Shown piece after piece: positions 24,905-39,195 of a stretch of 64,000 nucleotides of DNA. The stretch comes from Aquila chrysaetos chrysaetos (lineage: Eukaryota > Chordata > Aves > Accipitriformes > Accipitridae). The stretch covers positions 11,343,851 to 11,407,850 of the forward strand of contig NC_044030.1 of NCBI RefSeq assembly GCF_900496995.4. Direction: 5' to 3'. How positions within the stretch are numbered: the first letter of the stretch is position 1; each line of letters opens with the position of its first letter. The notes under the pieces were generated by a model that saw only the letters and a program-made list of their open reading frames with translations, was not told the DNA's origin and searched no databases. Made by a program: the position numbers and the translations under genes.

Positions 24905-24966
24905 TGATTTGAACTGGGACTTGACTCAGAGGCTTGTACTCTTAAATGATTACACCACTCAGCTCT
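24905..24966 (-). mobile_element. possible tRNA-SINE relic in SVEP1 last intron
   Basis: On the plus strand, GATTTGAACTGGGACTTGAC followed by GATTACACCACTCAGCTCT resembles the reverse complement of a tRNA B-box and A-box pair. It is short and diverged, and the class is uncertain. Confidence 0.35.
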
Positions 24967-25407
24967 AGGTGTAGTAAGAGTGATTATTTATAACATCTGT
25001 TGCATGACCCTAGTCTTGAACCTGGAGCCAGCTGAAGTATATACAGTTCAAAATGAACACTTGTACACAGTAGGCCACTCAAATTTCCTGAAGTACGTTC
25101 TGTATTACATCACAACAAACATTTCCATTTACACCATTAAAAATAAGGCTAAACCCTGCAGGTTTGCCTGTCTGCTTACATGTAAATGTACCATTTCCTG
25201 AGTTTTCTAGAAGTTTGGCAATCATTTTGCAGAGTACTCTCTAAGGTCTTTCCAGATTGCCCATAAATCTTGAGCCATCTAATGACCACTGATTTACAGG
25301 AAACAGAGGTGCTCAAAACGTGCAATATTAATTACACATCCTTCAGATTTAGAGTTCAGCAGGGTGTGATTCAGCCTAGCTATGGGACAGCACTCAGCAA
25401 CACTTAC

Positions 25408-25501
25408 CTAGAGCAGTCATGTCCAGTCCACGATGAGGGACAATAGCACCGATTTGGTCGTATGCACTTCCCACCATTTAAGCAAGGCAACTGGCAAACA
25501 G
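25408..25501 (-). CDS. SVEP1: SVEP1 exon: C-terminal EGF domain 3
   Basis: A 94-bp exon, phase 1 in and phase 2 out, encoding [16 protein letters not shown] to TGHDCS plus two bases of an Arg codon. All six EGF cysteines are present. The acceptor ends TGTGTACAG and the donor is GTAAGT. The change to phase 2 fits the human terminal junction, where CS is followed by a basic tail. Confidence 0.94.
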
Positions 25502-27787
25502 CTGTACACAAATACACACACAGAGTTGCATTAATGAGCACACCCACAACAAACTGTTTAAGGAACGGGCACTGAAAATCCAGCCTCCATCATTCTGTTA
25601 AGAATGGAGTACTCTCAGAACTACAATATTAAACATCAGCTGTGAGTCTGTTGTAAAAGATGGTTTGCTTTGGGAAGAGCAGCCTTAGAAGCACATCTCT
25701 GCTGAATATGATTTGACCCTCTGAACTACTTTTGCCATATGCTGCAGTGTATGAGCTGCATGAAACAGCCAGTGTACTATTTTACATTGCCTTAAAATTT
25801 CTGTTCTTTTTGCCTCAAGTTGAGGCAAAAAAACCAGGAACGCAAGTGGAAGCAGGAGGAGGAACTAGAAGAGAAGAGCCAGAAGATCAGCAGGAGAATA
25901 GGCCTTACTTCTAGGAAGAAAATGTGGGTGTTTATTTGAAAGGAATGTGACAGCTAAACAGTAACCTGACAAGCTGACACCAGATGTTGTAAAAAAGTAT
26001 AAAAAAAGGCAGCATAAACAGAAAGTTAAAGGTCAGAAAGCCATTTACAGATCAACAGCAGGCAAGAGTAAGACTTCACTCAATGGCACCTGTATGGAGA
26101 CAAGGAAAGGAAGCAGAGAGTGACAGTAAGTTTCTGAAAGACACTGGATAGCTGTAAGAGGTGTAACTAGGTGGTACAGGGCATTTGAATTAGAGAACAA
26201 ACACTAGCCTGCCTGATAGGGTCGTGCTGGGCCACCTCTGAAATGGCTGCATGTGCTTTTGTGTGACAGCCTAACCCAAGGATGTCAAGTAACCAAACAA
26301 AAGTCAAAGCTTCGAGTCTTCCTATCAGTTTTGAGACTGGAAAATAAAGCACCATACAGTTTACAGAACAGATTTAGAGACTCACTTAATGAGGTCCTTC
26401 AAATGCAGACATTTATATCACAGGAAAGCTGAAAGACATGAAGTCTTTTCAGCAGATAATGCCATATCTAAAGGACAGACCTAAAGATACCAGTGAGAAC
26501 AAATACTGGGTTATATTTTCGCAAGGAATACGCATCAGGCAACACTGATTAAAATGGAATTAAAGGAAATGTAAATGAGTAATCACAGGAATGCAAAAGG
26601 AGGTAGAAACGCACTGCTCCGATTCCTCTGGGCCAAACACGAACAAACAATGGCAGGAGGTTATAGAGATGGACCATCCCTGTGCAATTAAGTGCACCAA
26701 GTTTGTCATGTTGAAAATGACTTCTGATTCCGGAATGAAGCATATGAATGAAACATCTTGAGCTCTCACTTTATGCAGATAATTATTCCTGTCAGACCAG
26801 CATTTAATCCAAATATTTCTCACTTCACTTTGCTCTGTCATGGCAAAAGGTCAAGACCAGTAAATAAAATGAGAAGTCATTTAATAACTTCATAAGCAGT
26901 GGTTACGAGCTTTTACAGATGGGCTTTGGCACAGATGCAGTTGCTTACTAGGATTTTTTCTTTAGCTACCGAAAAGCAAGTCAGTCTAAACAGATTTTAA
27001 TTGCTGGCCCAAAAGTGAAAAGGCCATCTATCCTCCTCAACCACCTATGCTGTTATAGCTGCAAAGTTTGTGAAATATGAGAGGAAATGATGCATTATGT
27101 GCTAGGCAAGTGTCCCTTCAAAAGACAGTAGTTCTGAGTTAAAATGTTTACTCTGGAATATCAATGTGCTGAAGGATGGTTGGGTTTGCAGTGTATCATA
27201 CGGCTTATCCCCCAGACTCACTATTCTTATCAGTTGAACAAATAATATGAACATTCATTAACAAAAGCAAGAATTCCTCCTCCAGTTCACCTGATCAGCC
27301 ACTCCAAAGTCTTGCAGGAAGGCAAAACCAGGCTTTCGTGTTAAGGCCCTGTTAATAATCAGTTAGGGTGCACCTGGACAATAAAAATACAGTGGACAAA
27401 CTATAAAACAATTTTTAAAAATAGTTAAAATTTATCAATGATTGAGATTTAATGATGATTGAAAGACATTTCAATGATCACTCAATTGCTATAAGTTTAC
27501 TGGCTATTTCCACAGGAACAAGCCTTTCAAAAACTGACATTCGTTTAGTCTTGACGTGGAACCACATATCCCAAACGTGCGTTCAAATATTAACCTAATT
27601 GCTAATCAGCCTCATCTGACACAAGCTGACTTGCCAGGACACAGGTCTGGAGCTTAGAATCACTGCTCTCACTACCCCTCACTATTTTGGTGTGCTATAT
27701 GCCCTTCAGCCTTGGTGAGGTGTAAGTAAAAGATCTAGTAAAATGCAGTGCACTTTAAGTTTGTTCAGAGAACTTAGATGATACCTA

Positions 27788-27830
27788 ATGTAAGGTACTC
27801 ACGTACCTTACATGGGTACCATGTACCCAT
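27788..27830. repeat. two adjacent perfect inverted repeats (double hairpin)
   Basis: ATGTAAGGTAC (27788-27798) and its perfect inverse (27803-27813) enclose a 4-base loop. ATGGGTAC (27812-27819) and its perfect inverse (27823-27830) enclose a 3-base loop, sharing two bases with the first hairpin. It lies in the SVEP1 intron between the second and third C-terminal EGF exons. No function is known to me. Confidence 0.75.
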
Positions 27831-28258
27831 TAAACTCAATCATCCTTAAACAAATCCTTGCTTTCCTCTGCCCTCTTGCCTAGCTCAGAACTCAGGCAGT
27901 AAGTGGAAATCCCCCAAACCAGACAGCTATGTGGCGAAAAACCTCTGTAGTACTTGCAGCTTGTTTGTGAGTTTAATGGTGACTTGCATGTGCTGAAATG
28001 AAATTTAACTGTTCTTGGAATGGGCAGTCTAGTTTTATTCTTCTCTTTGGAAATCCTCTCTCCTCTGCACCGCTTTTTGCAGAGAGCACTCTTGTTAATG
28101 CTGTCTGTCCTTTCTGGGAGCAAACTTTTCTGAGGATTTTAAAGACTCATCAGGGACTACTCTGAAATAGCATGCTGCTGGGGACAGCAAATCCTCCAGG
28201 ACTATTACCGCAGGCTGGGTTCTCCTGTGAGAAGCTCAGTAGTTCTAAAGAGTCCTTA

Positions 28259-28552
<294 letters not shown>

Positions 28553-28866
28553 TCAGCAGAGTTGAGTGGGATCTACCCACAAGGCATGAGCAGCAAATAT
28601 GACTGGCACAGCCAGAAACAAGAAGGAATGATAAACAAATGGACAGACCAGAGCAATTGCTAGGGTCCTTCAGACACCTGTGATGTCTGTGCTCACTGGA
28701 AATGAGCAGGGCTGTTTGCTTGTTTCTCACATGTAATATCCACAGACATTGCCCGCTTCTGTGATGGTGGCTAACAAAATCAGTTCATGCTTTAATTACA
28801 AACAACTGGATTGTTTGTGGATTCCCTGGGGTCCCACAATGCAATATCCAAAATAAGTTAATCTAT

Positions 28867-28953
28867 GCCCATAGAAAAAGTGAGCCCATAGAAAAGCTCT
28901 TGGTCTGGGCCCATGGAAACATGCTGAGACAGGTGACACCACCCCATGGAAAG
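28867..28953 (+). repeat. four spaced copies of CCCATRGAAA
   Basis: The short block GCCCATAGAAAA and close variants (CCCATGGAAA) start at 28867, 28884, 28909 and 28942. It is a small intronic cluster whose origin is not identified. Confidence 0.5.
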
Positions 28954-29765
28954 ACAGCTTTGATACAAGGCATTCTGGGTGCAACAGATTGACTGTGGCT
29001 GGAAGCTTTGGGAAAGAAACAAAGCAGATCCCAAGCAGCTGGTGGCTCTGGACTGAGTGCCAATCAAGCTATACTGCTCCTGTGAGCAGACGTGTGAAAT
29101 TGTCCAGTGTGCACACTGTTCATGACTTAAGTACCTTCACAAAACTACCATCTCCACTACCCTAACTGAATGAAGTACTTGTGTGAACATGCTCTAATAA
29201 GAGCAAGAGTTGAGCTGGGTCTCAAATTTGGACCCTTGAGTGGCACTTCCAGTGGAGTTTTGTACTGGGAGTGTGGATGTGGGCTGCAGAGAACCAATGC
29301 AGAGGTTCTTCTTCCACTGCACAGCAGAGGTCAAACTGAGCAGCTGCAGTCAGCCTGGGTAAGAAAAGAGTAGTGAACTTCCATGGAGCTCACAGGACTA
29401 ACCCATACCACCAAGAATTACTCGTCTGTAACATTAAACTAGCAGTGCTCTGCATGTTTTTTAGAGTGGTCAGGCTTCTTTTAGGAAGATCAATCTATTT
29501 TGTTATCTGTGAAATGTACTGTGAACTACAAGGTGACTGAATTCTGTCAGAGCTCTGTGGCCCCACCTGTGGCCTGATCTTTACAGATCAGTGCTCAGTG
29601 CTAGCACTCAAAAATCCCTTTGACTTCCAGAACAGGCCCTCAACTCCAACAACTAAACCTATCTTTTCTCAGCAGTGCACCTTGCTTGACAAGCAATGCT
29701 GCAAAACTGAGGTGGCACTAACCAATTGTGGATTCCCACCTCTCCTCAGTACCTATGCCAAAGTA

Positions 29766-29788
29766 AAGAAAAAAGAAAAAAAAAAAAA
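29766..29788. repeat. poly-A-rich tract
   Basis: A run of A interrupted by two G residues in an SVEP1 intron. No retroposon body was recognised beside it. Confidence 0.7.
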
Positions 29789-31253
29789 GGAGAGCTAGTG
29801 CCTGTATCTGCATGAAGTCTGATCTGGCTAGTCAGCTGCCTGTTCATTTTCCCCATACAGGAAAACAGAATCTGAATTGGGATAACAGATCAAAATGACT
29901 GGGGGCATAAAATTTGTCCTCTGGACCTGAAGAATGCATTAAATATCATTATTAATGGTAAGGTAAGGAAATCAATTATGGCATGCCAAACACAATTCTG
30001 CCAGACACAGGGCTCAGTCCTCTTCTGCTGAAACTGTGAAACATACAGGGCTGAGTCTGCATGTCTGGCTATGGTGGTACTGACAGACATAGGGACAGCG
30101 AACAAGGGGCCATGTGAATGCACCACATAGCTGGAGGTTCTGTAAATGCAGAAGGACAAAACTTGCTGAACCTCTTCTCCTCATTCTGTACCTACAGCTA
30201 ATTTGTGCCACGTGGAACTGACACTGCCACAGGGAAGACTTGAAAGCTGCAGAGGTAGATTCAGAGGACTGTTTTAAGATGTGATACATCTGCCTAGCAA
30301 AATGCTTGATTCCTCTCCATGAACTACATGAGGAGGTGCCACATCTTTTTGCAAGTCTCCATGTATACTCAGAGCCAGTGACAATGACACCACCTCAGCT
30401 GCAGGTGTGCCTGGACACGCTAAAGCTTTATGTCAGGGCCATACTGAGTACTAAACACAGTAAAGGCACTTTCCTTTTCTATCCAGATAAACCCATGCCT
30501 AATTATGTGTACAGTAACAAGGCTTCTTGTGCAGCCGCTACACCAGAATGAAAGGGTTAGCTCTCCCAAATTCCTTGTGCTAGGACCATCATGAAGAAAA
30601 TGGGAAATAAGGCACAAACTGGCATCCCCAATGTCACCCAGGGAGCATCTGACAGACCAAGAGTCAGATTTGGCTCTTTTCAACCAGAACAGATCCAGTT
30701 CTCTAACTATTCGGACATCCAGGCCAGCAAAAGCCAACCCAGAACGTGTGGGGTACAGGTACACAGGTCAGGAAGGATAGCATGGAAAAGGTAACACAGT
30801 TCTATTATTTGAACATTAATTGATCAGGTTCATAATCGCAGACTGATAAAAAAGGAAGCCCAAGAAACAAATGCAGCCACCAACAAACCACTCACATCTC
30901 TTCTGTTCTAACCCCTGTTCTTTCCCCAAAATCATGCATTGCTATCAGAAACAGACTTTGGAGAACTGAAGTAGGCTGTTCTTCAATCATAGTGAAAGAG
31001 CACTCACAAACAAAATCGCATCAATCAAAAAAGTGTTTGTTTTGGTTTGGAGATGTCAGGAGATGGTCATTTGTCTAGAAACAAGCAATCAGTTAGTCCT
31101 TCCTGTTATTTCTAATTTGTCAAGCAGAATAAAGTAATGATTTTTACATTTTTGGCTCTTATGCCTTTAATTTTCCCACCTGGTTCACTGCAGTAAATTC
31201 TCTTGTCTTACCTACAACATGCTTAAAATTACACTTAGGTATGATATACATAC

Positions 31254-31349
31254 GCTCTTCACAGAGACGACCCATCCAGCCATCTGGACATGAGCAGGCA
31301 TTTGGTCGCTCACAGACACCACCATTCTGACATGGGAACCGACACACAG
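31254..31349 (-). CDS. SVEP1: SVEP1 exon: C-terminal EGF domain 1
   Basis: A 96-bp phase 1-1 exon encoding [13 protein letters not shown] to GRLCEE, an EGF-like domain with six cysteines in the CxxxCxNGGxC pattern and the CSCPDGWMG turn. The acceptor is CTTTTTTTTCAG and the donor GTATGT. It lacks the DVDEC calcium signature and is a plain EGF domain. The phase-1 exit joins C|CA (Pro) in the next exon. Confidence 0.95.
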
Positions 31350-31698
31350 CTGAAAAAAAAGAAAAAATTTAATGACAAACTCAAGACAGTTAATTAGAAG
31401 CTTAGTAATTCAGCATCTTGTACAGATGTTTGCAGTTGTAGAGTTTAGAGTAGAATGAAGAAATGTAGTGAAGTTCAGAAACATAACTTGACTTTGATTT
31501 CAAGGGCTACATCGTTTTCTGGCTCTGTGTGTGTAACTAGGTACTGTGAGCAAGAGTGTGGGAACCACTAAGACAATCAAAAATTGTCCATGGCAAGAAT
31601 CAAAACTTAGAAGTTTCTGGCATAGTTGCGTAAATTATTTGGACAATGTTTCAAGGCTGACACCGTGCTTTAACTGCTCTTCCTGACTCATTCTTGTG

Positions 31699-31774
31699 CA
31701 AAACAGAACAAAACAAAACACCAAAACAAAACCAAAACCAACAACCAACCAACAAACCAAACCAAAACAAAAAG
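31699..31774. repeat. (CAAAA)n-type low-complexity tract
   Basis: About 75 bases made only of A and C with rare G (CAAAA, CCAAAA and CCAA units) in the SVEP1 intron upstream of the first C-terminal EGF exon. The complementary strand, which is the transcript strand, is T/G-rich. Confidence 0.8.
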
Positions 31775-34700
31775 ACCCCACCCCAAATGAAAACTATTAC
31801 CCTTTTTTTTTTCTCTCTTCTAAATTAACTCTAAAATAAAAATCAAGCTTCCTTCTAACTTTGGTAGGAAACACTAAGGTAATGCTGTCTTGCATAATAC
31901 AGGATTTGTTGAAAGTAAGATTAAACACTGTGGTAGAACAAGCAATTTCTATTGCACTATCATCCCACATAATGAGGAGTGACCAACACGGGTGCAGCAG
32001 TGGCACACTGAAGTGTTTACCTGTGAAACTCGAAGTGTGATTATAAACCTCACTTCGCATTCCTGCTGACTGGTACTCCTTGGCTCGCACACCTGTTAAT
32101 AAGCACCTGATCATAAAAGTGGGGAATTTGAAGTGGACTCTATCATGCTAGCCCAATATGTTGCCTGGACTGGACAGGCTTTGGACTTCATCATCATTTC
32201 TATGACATTACACCGTATCTCGGCTAATACATCCAGGACTACGTTACAAAATCAATGGCAAGCTAAGTACAAACATGTTAGACTTAAAGATCATTGGAGG
32301 AAGTACAATTCTTGTCATATTTGTGTACATATATACAGAAGAACAAAAACTGTGGCTTCAAGATGATACTACAGAACAAATAAGTAATCAGGCTAACTTC
32401 TAATTAGTGGTAGTTATGAACACAGAGTAACCTCAGGAAACTCAGTCTGAACTGTTAATTGCATCCTATCTTTTATTAGTTACTAGGTGAGCAATAATAT
32501 GAGCTTAGGCTTTGAGTGTTTCAGATCTTGTTCAATGTTAGCATTAAATAGAAACAGTGGTTTAGCACACTGAAACACTATTCAGACCCGAGCTCCACAC
32601 TGGAAAGAATGCAAATCTTCCCCTGATAGAACCAAACTTGAGTCACTCTTGCAGCTAAGCCATGCCAAGATGCAAGCTCCAGCTTGGAGTCTGTTGAAAT
32701 GAGGCCAAAGCTGTTGCCATTTTAGTTTTCAATCCCAAAAGCCTTCCCACTAAATGTCAGCTGATAATGAGAATGGGAAGAGACCTTAGGACCTGGCTGG
32801 TTCACAGAAGTTGCAATACTTTAACAGGTATTTTGAACAATTTTTGTTGTAAAGGTATCTATGACTATGCAGACAGCTTGTCTCTGGGTGTTGACTAAAG
32901 CAGAACAGTGTGCCAATCATTCCTTTGTTCAATGACAAACTATGAAACTTGAATCAAAAAGCATTTAAAGCTTTGTGTGATCCATGCCACTTAAACAATA
33001 TCCCATGAATGTATAGTGGGATGGGAGGTAGGAGGTTTGTGTATAAATGATATCCCACAATAAATTCAAAGCCCATGAAAAATGGTCTCTGAAATGTATT
33101 TTCTCTCTCTTGGTCAATGGAGAAGATGCAGATATTTAATGAGTTACAGAAATTGCTTTGGATGGCAACTCCATCCCGCTCAGTGATCCAGGATCTCACG
33201 CATAGATAGGCTCTTCCTGGATTTCTGCCCAGGCCCTGGTTGTGAAACTGAATGAGTAAGACAGTATCATCCCTAGGTGTGCACTTGTTACACACCAATT
33301 TAGGCAGGCAGAGACTCTGTGTCTGTAGCTGTGGGGATTATTCTTCACTTGACAGACAAGACCAGAGAAAGGCTTGGGGCAGGAAATTAAGCTGGGATCT
33401 CATTCTCTTTTTTTGCTATTGTAAAAACAAGCAGGGCAAATGCAGTCCTGATGTGCTGGGGAGAGAAAGGGAACCATTAACTGTGACTTCAGTTAGTGGT
33501 AGCAGATCTCACATGAATGGTATCAATCTTAATCTTTGAGGTCCCTTTGTAAATCCATGCCTCAGAGTTATCTCCACAGGACACAAAAGCATTACACTGC
33601 TGCAAGACAAACATGGGTGAGAAGGGGAAAAAAATAATTTCTGATATCTGTTCTCAGCTTTGCCAAAAGCTTTCCTGTGGTTGCAAGTGAACGATTTCCT
33701 CCATGCTTCAGACGCCCTCTCATAATGCTCTTATTTCCTGATGGGTTATGAACTTTTTGGTTGGCAGCTCCACACTGACCACTCCCAGTCAGCAAGACAC
33801 AGACAGAGGGTGAATAGACAACACAGATTTTAAAGCATTTCAGAGAGAAAAAATTGGGGTCACACAAGCTGTGTGCATCTGTGCAGCCTGCTGGGTCCTG
33901 CAGGTGTTTACAATCAGCAGATCCAGGCTAATACTTCTCACCCCTGAAACTCAGATCAGAATCTGGCCTGCAACCTCTAACCAGCAGTGATTCAGGCAAG
34001 TGCAGCTGTGGTGAGAGCTCTCCCAAAGAAGCTAACGAAGTCTGCTTTTTAATTATAATATTTACGTTAACTAACCTGTTCAACCAGGCCAGAACATTTC
34101 AAGCAGGCTTAGGACACATTAATAATCAACTCACAGAGCCAAAACCAAGAAATGCAGCATGAGTCATTACAAAAAGTGCTTTCATGTCGCTTCTGATGTA
34201 GACCACAAAGGCTTGGGTCCTGTAGGCCTTTTGTTAGGCAAATCCCTCAAATGAATTATAAAGCAGTTTTGAAAGATTATTTTGACATGTGTCATGAAAA
34301 CACAGGTCAGTCCTCTCAGAAACATCTTTAGTCCTTTCTAGTTCCCCTTTTAGGTGAAAAGAGGGGGCGGAATTGTTATTCCTCTCCCTTAATACACCAA
34401 AAGGCAGGTTATTCTGCTTTGCTTTCCTGCACTACACCCTGATCATTTGTCCACCTCATCACGTCATTTTTTGAAATAATTTTCCCTAATACTTTTCCTC
34501 TGAACAGTCCCAGTAGACTCCATGGTGTTGCAAACAGGACACATGTTTGACAGTGCTCTGCAGATAAGCCCTTCTGGGTAACTTAAACAAATGAGTTTTT
34601 TAGCTCAACAAACCAAAAAGCGACATTTTCCTGCTGGTATGCCAAGGGTCACAAGGTTAGACTTTGTCTTTGATACTTGGTTAAACCCATGAATTTTCTG

Positions 34701-35193
34701 CAGTACTTACTGTGTATTATTTAGTGAGCTCTATCAACCTATCCTTAAGTATTTTATTGCAAAACAACTTTCAGGAGCTGCCAAGCTCTAAACACAGTGA
34801 GAGACTAAGCACCCATTGGATCTCTTACTTTTGTTTTCTGCAGTGCTTGATCTTTGTGAAAAACTGACTGGTAGTGCTTATCTGAAACAGCTTAGCATGT
34901 CAGAAAGATGACTGGTTCTGTCACTTTCTCACAAAAGAAGTGAGGAGAGAGGATCTTAGGTGTGGGATATAACATTGTAGCAAAAGAAACTGTAAGATTA
35001 GCAAGAACTAAAAAGAAAAATTGTGGAAGCCCTCTCTTTCACCTGGAAATAAAGCAACACCCTGCAATTTAAATGCCCTGGGTGAAACCATGACTGCAGT
35101 GGAACTAGCAAAAATTTCACTGTCATTTTTATTGCAGCTAGGATGACACCTCTGTGCAAGTTAAGATATGCTTCTGTTCATAAAAAGACTTAC

Positions 35194-35364
35194 CTTTGCA
35201 GGTAGGTGGTGTTGTCCATGTTCCATTTTCTAAGCAAATGCTCCGCAGTGGCCCCTCTAGCATGTACCCACTGTAGCATGAATAGGTGATCATGTCTCCA
35301 TACTGATAGAAGCTACCACGAACCAGAGCATTCTCTATGTGAGCTGGGGGGCCGCAAGATATCT
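35194..35364 (-). CDS. SVEP1: SVEP1 exon: last CCP domain (human CCP34 equivalent)
   Basis: A 171-bp phase 1-1 exon encoding [17 protein letters not shown] to TTPPTCK. The acceptor is TTTTTGTTTAG and the donor [25 protein letters not shown] is essentially the human sequence as I recall it. This is the final CCP before the C-terminal EGF block. Confidence 0.95.
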
Positions 35365-36251
35365 CTAAACAAAAAGAAATCACCAAGAGGTTGCTGAGCT
35401 GCAATGCCTACATGATACAGTTTCTAACTCTAGACACAGCACTTTGCACAAAAGACCTGGGAGGTGCCAGAGAGAAACCTGTGATGGGAAACCAGTAAGT
35501 AGGACTTCTTCATGGTGCAGATACTCACAGGGAACACCTGTACATACACCCAGTGAGCAGGGAGTTGGCCAGGAACAGTGGTTTTAGGTAATTCAACAAT
35601 GGCTGTATCCACCATATAGACGAGAAACTTTCAGATGATCCCAGGATATACATGAGACTGGGTTTGTAGAGTGAGGTGATGTCATTGTCTGAACTAAACA
35701 ATATTGCTTGCAAGAAGCCAAAAAGCTTTCAGACATGCCTGCAAAAGGACACTATGCCTTCTGTCAGTGTCAATAAACACAATAAAAGGCAGCACCTCTC
35801 CCTACAACCCTTGTCTCATCACCCATAACCTCACAGGAATAATTCTCAGGATATTTAGGGTATCCAACAACCAATTCCAGCTCCAGTGCTTGAAAAAGGT
35901 AAATTGAGAAGAAAATTACAGTAGGGCCTAGTAGATAGTAGGATGAATGCTCTTGGGGCATCAACCCACATATTCTGGATCCTTTTGAAGAAACAACTCT
36001 GTAAGAAAGAACAAAGAAACAGCTCTTCTGTAGAGCTTCTTAGGTTAGCTTTATATGCCTGAATCTCTTGGAGTGACCCACCTCTCCAAATGGCAATAGC
36101 AGACAAAAGCTCTCTTCTTCCAGAATAACTGCATCTAGGTGGAGAGCTCTGCTGACATGTCTGTGCTGTCACACTTCTGTGTGATACAGCTGTGGTAACC
36201 AGACCTCTGGAAAGTACCAAGCCTCTGCAGAACTGCACCTCATGTACTTAC

Positions 36252-36428
36252 TTTCACACTTAGCTGTTGCTGGAGTCCAGGTCTCATCAGCATTACAGGT
36301 GATCACAGACTGCCCTTTCAGCTGGTAGCCTTCCCTGCACCTGATGGATATGTTCTGACCAACATAAAAATCTACCTCAGACAGAAGGGCATTCTCTGGG
36401 ATTATGAAAGGCACAGGACAAGGGTTTG
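36252..36428 (-). CDS. SVEP1: SVEP1 exon: CCP domain (human CCP33 equivalent)
   Basis: A 177-bp phase 1-1 exon encoding [18 protein letters not shown] to PATAKCE. The acceptor is TTTCTTTGAACAG and the donor [14 protein letters not shown] and the [13 protein letters not shown] stretch are close to the human sequence as recalled. NISI is a potential N-glycosylation site. Confidence 0.94.
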
Positions 36429-37093
36429 CTGTTCAAAGAAAGGGTGTGAGGGAAAAGAAGAAGGGACAAAAAAGGGATGGAAGGAGGGAAGAGAATACTT
36501 TAGAATGATTTGATTTTGAAATTTGCAGAAACTATATGAAAAACAATAGAAATGGATGCTGCACACAAGTCCAATTTGTAATTTTATGTAAAATTATGAG
36601 ATTTGGGTGATCAAATAATAATAAAAAGTTTTAGTCAATACTCAATTGTAGACAACAATAAGGTCTCCCTTTTGCCTTCTGCTTCAAATTTTTCTCTCAC
36701 CTGCTGCTCATATAACAAGTGGTTGACTACAATTGACTCCATTTTATGTCAGCTTTCCAACTAAAGGGAGCTACGCAGAACACAGCTCATTCTTTCACTG
36801 TCAATAAAATATACTCAGAAAAGTTAATGCTTTCACATGTCTCAGTAACTGCTCCCTTTGTTCCTCTGTAAAAAGGGGATTCACACCAACAAATCTCCCA
36901 AAGTAGGCCAAACCAATTTTTTAAACTACAAGTGACAAATTCTGCTCATGGCCACTCCAGAAGAAAATTACAGGACATTTCCACAAAGATCTGCAGAACT
37001 TGCTCTCATTTACTGTCAGTTTAAATGAAGAGCAGTGTAGCCTTTAGTGCTTACAAATTGAGACCACTTTTTCATTACAAAGCAAACACACAC

Positions 37094-37267
37094 GTTTACA
37101 GAGAGGCAAGGGATTACTCCATCTTCCATCTCTTGTGCACTCTGCTGCAGGCTCCCCTTCCAAGCTGTATCCCCTCTCACAGAAATATGCTATTGTACTG
37201 CCGACTGTATTGTTTTCATAAATTGCCTTCCCATTCAGCAAGGAAACTGGAACTTTGCATCTGGTCT
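37094..37267 (-). CDS. SVEP1: SVEP1 exon: CCP domain (human CCP32 equivalent)
   Basis: A 174-bp phase 1-1 exon encoding ETRCKVPVSLLNGKAI to SNPLPLCK. The acceptor is CTCTTCCTTTGCAG and the donor GTGTGT. The ETRC start and ERGYSLEG centre match the mammalian domain that follows CCP31, which fixes the register around the two additional domains. Confidence 0.92.
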
Positions 37268-39195
37268 CTGCAAAGGAAGAGCTCTCATTAATTCAGCTTG
37301 ATATTAGAGCTGGACTTCCAACAATTCCTGAATTACTCACAGAATATGTTTAAAGTAACAACCACAGACTAATAAATCATGAAGAGAATTGAGGGAGAGT
37401 TCAGTAGCCCTGGGAAGCAAATATAGCCCAGCTAGGGAAGGAGCTCCTCCCAGTGATGAAGAAAAGCCACAGCTGCATGTTTTTCAGGTCAGCAAAATGT
37501 GGCAGTGCTGGGGAGGAGAGAACACATTTAGGACTTCATACTGGGGCAGAACATGGAAATGGTTCGCTCTTGCCATTGAGAGGACACCCCAGAAACTTGC
37601 AGCCCTTTGCACCTTCCTTTTCACCTGACTAGAAATACCAGATAAGATGCAGGATGGGTTTGGTGCAAGATGCCAACACTTAACTAATTGCTCCCCTGAA
37701 GATTCTCAGCTGTGTTTCTGAAGCCAGCAGGCAGACAGTCCAAGCTGGGTTACCACTGCTACACAAGAGACTGTTCTGCATCCCATTTTCCATTTTATTT
37801 TACTAGGTGGTCTGTGTAATGGACTGAAGATTAAACTATCAGACAGACAGGCAAGAGGAAGAGAGGAACTGCTGAAGTGTCTGTGCTCAACCTTGTTCAA
37901 GATGGTCTTCTTGACATCTGTTCAGCACTGCCAGTGTGTGACTTTTCTTAGGTGCCTGGCTAGGTACTACAGACCTCCTCTCTGGTGCGGATGTCCCCTA
38001 TCAACTTTCCAGGTTGCTACTATAAGGTCTGCAAAGCATTACACCACTGTAATGCACAGTGATCTGTGCATTGTGTGGTTGCCCAACACTGCAGCTGAAT
38101 GTCCCTAGCCCTCACGCAGTTTTCATGGCTCTGGTGACAGGAACCTAACACCTGCCTTGAGCGGAAAATCATTATCTGTCTTACTTCGGTGAAGCTATCA
38201 CAGAATGCTGGTCCTCTCTGAATCTGTGTGCACGGCTGGCTGTGGAGACATTGACATGTCAGCTCCATGTAAGAATGCCAGGAGCAACTATGAAAAGAAG
38301 CAGGACGCTGGGTCTAGAGTCTAGCTTGGGAGACCTGAGGTATACGCAGCAAGGACAAGAACAACCTGAAAGGAAGTGCGATGGGCAAGAAATGAACTAG
38401 TGTGTTTCTAAGAGGAAAGGAAAAGCGTGAAGCTCAGACTTTGTATTTTCATGGCAAAGAGGCCAGGTATGGACAACACTCATACTTAAAAGTTAATGAT
38501 ACTGCAATTTAGTAAGCTTCTATATGCTTTATATTTTGGACAGAGTCATCCAACAATACTGACTATCTGTTCAAACTTGGGGTCTTAAGTTTTTGTTCTG
38601 TTTTTGTGTTGACAGCCTTGCTTCCACCCACTACTGCCCAATCCATATGACACAGACAGTTCTTGCTCGGCACTCATTCTGCTTTGTGACATAAGTAACA
38701 GGACCTACTGAGGCAGCACCTCAAAGCAGTGATTTGCAAAATGGTACATATCGTGCATTCATGGTGTTTGTTCATGTGAAGAGTGTGGAGATTAAAGGCT
38801 GAGCTGTTGATACTCTCCTTGGGTCCCAAAGTTCAGAAAAAGAATATAGACTTAATTGACTACAGAAGGCTGCTGTAAGAAAAGTCACTTGTCCTCACAG
38901 TCCATCACCTTTTGTTAGGGGTTTGATTTTCTGAGATGGCAAGTAACCTCTTCTTAAGTTTGTTAAAGTGCAGATTAAAACTTTAGGAAAAATGATGTCT
39001 AAGCTCTTGCTGGCTTGGTAACGGGCAGTGCTCCTTGTGACACATTTCATTTTTCAGGCACCATTTTTAATGCACATTACAGAATTGTTTCCCAAAAGCA
39101 GCTCAATGCCTGGATCATATGATATGCATGCATAAGTGAAGAGCTATTGCTTATCCCAGATCGGAATCTGCCAGGCCATGAAACCGAACAGTTAC

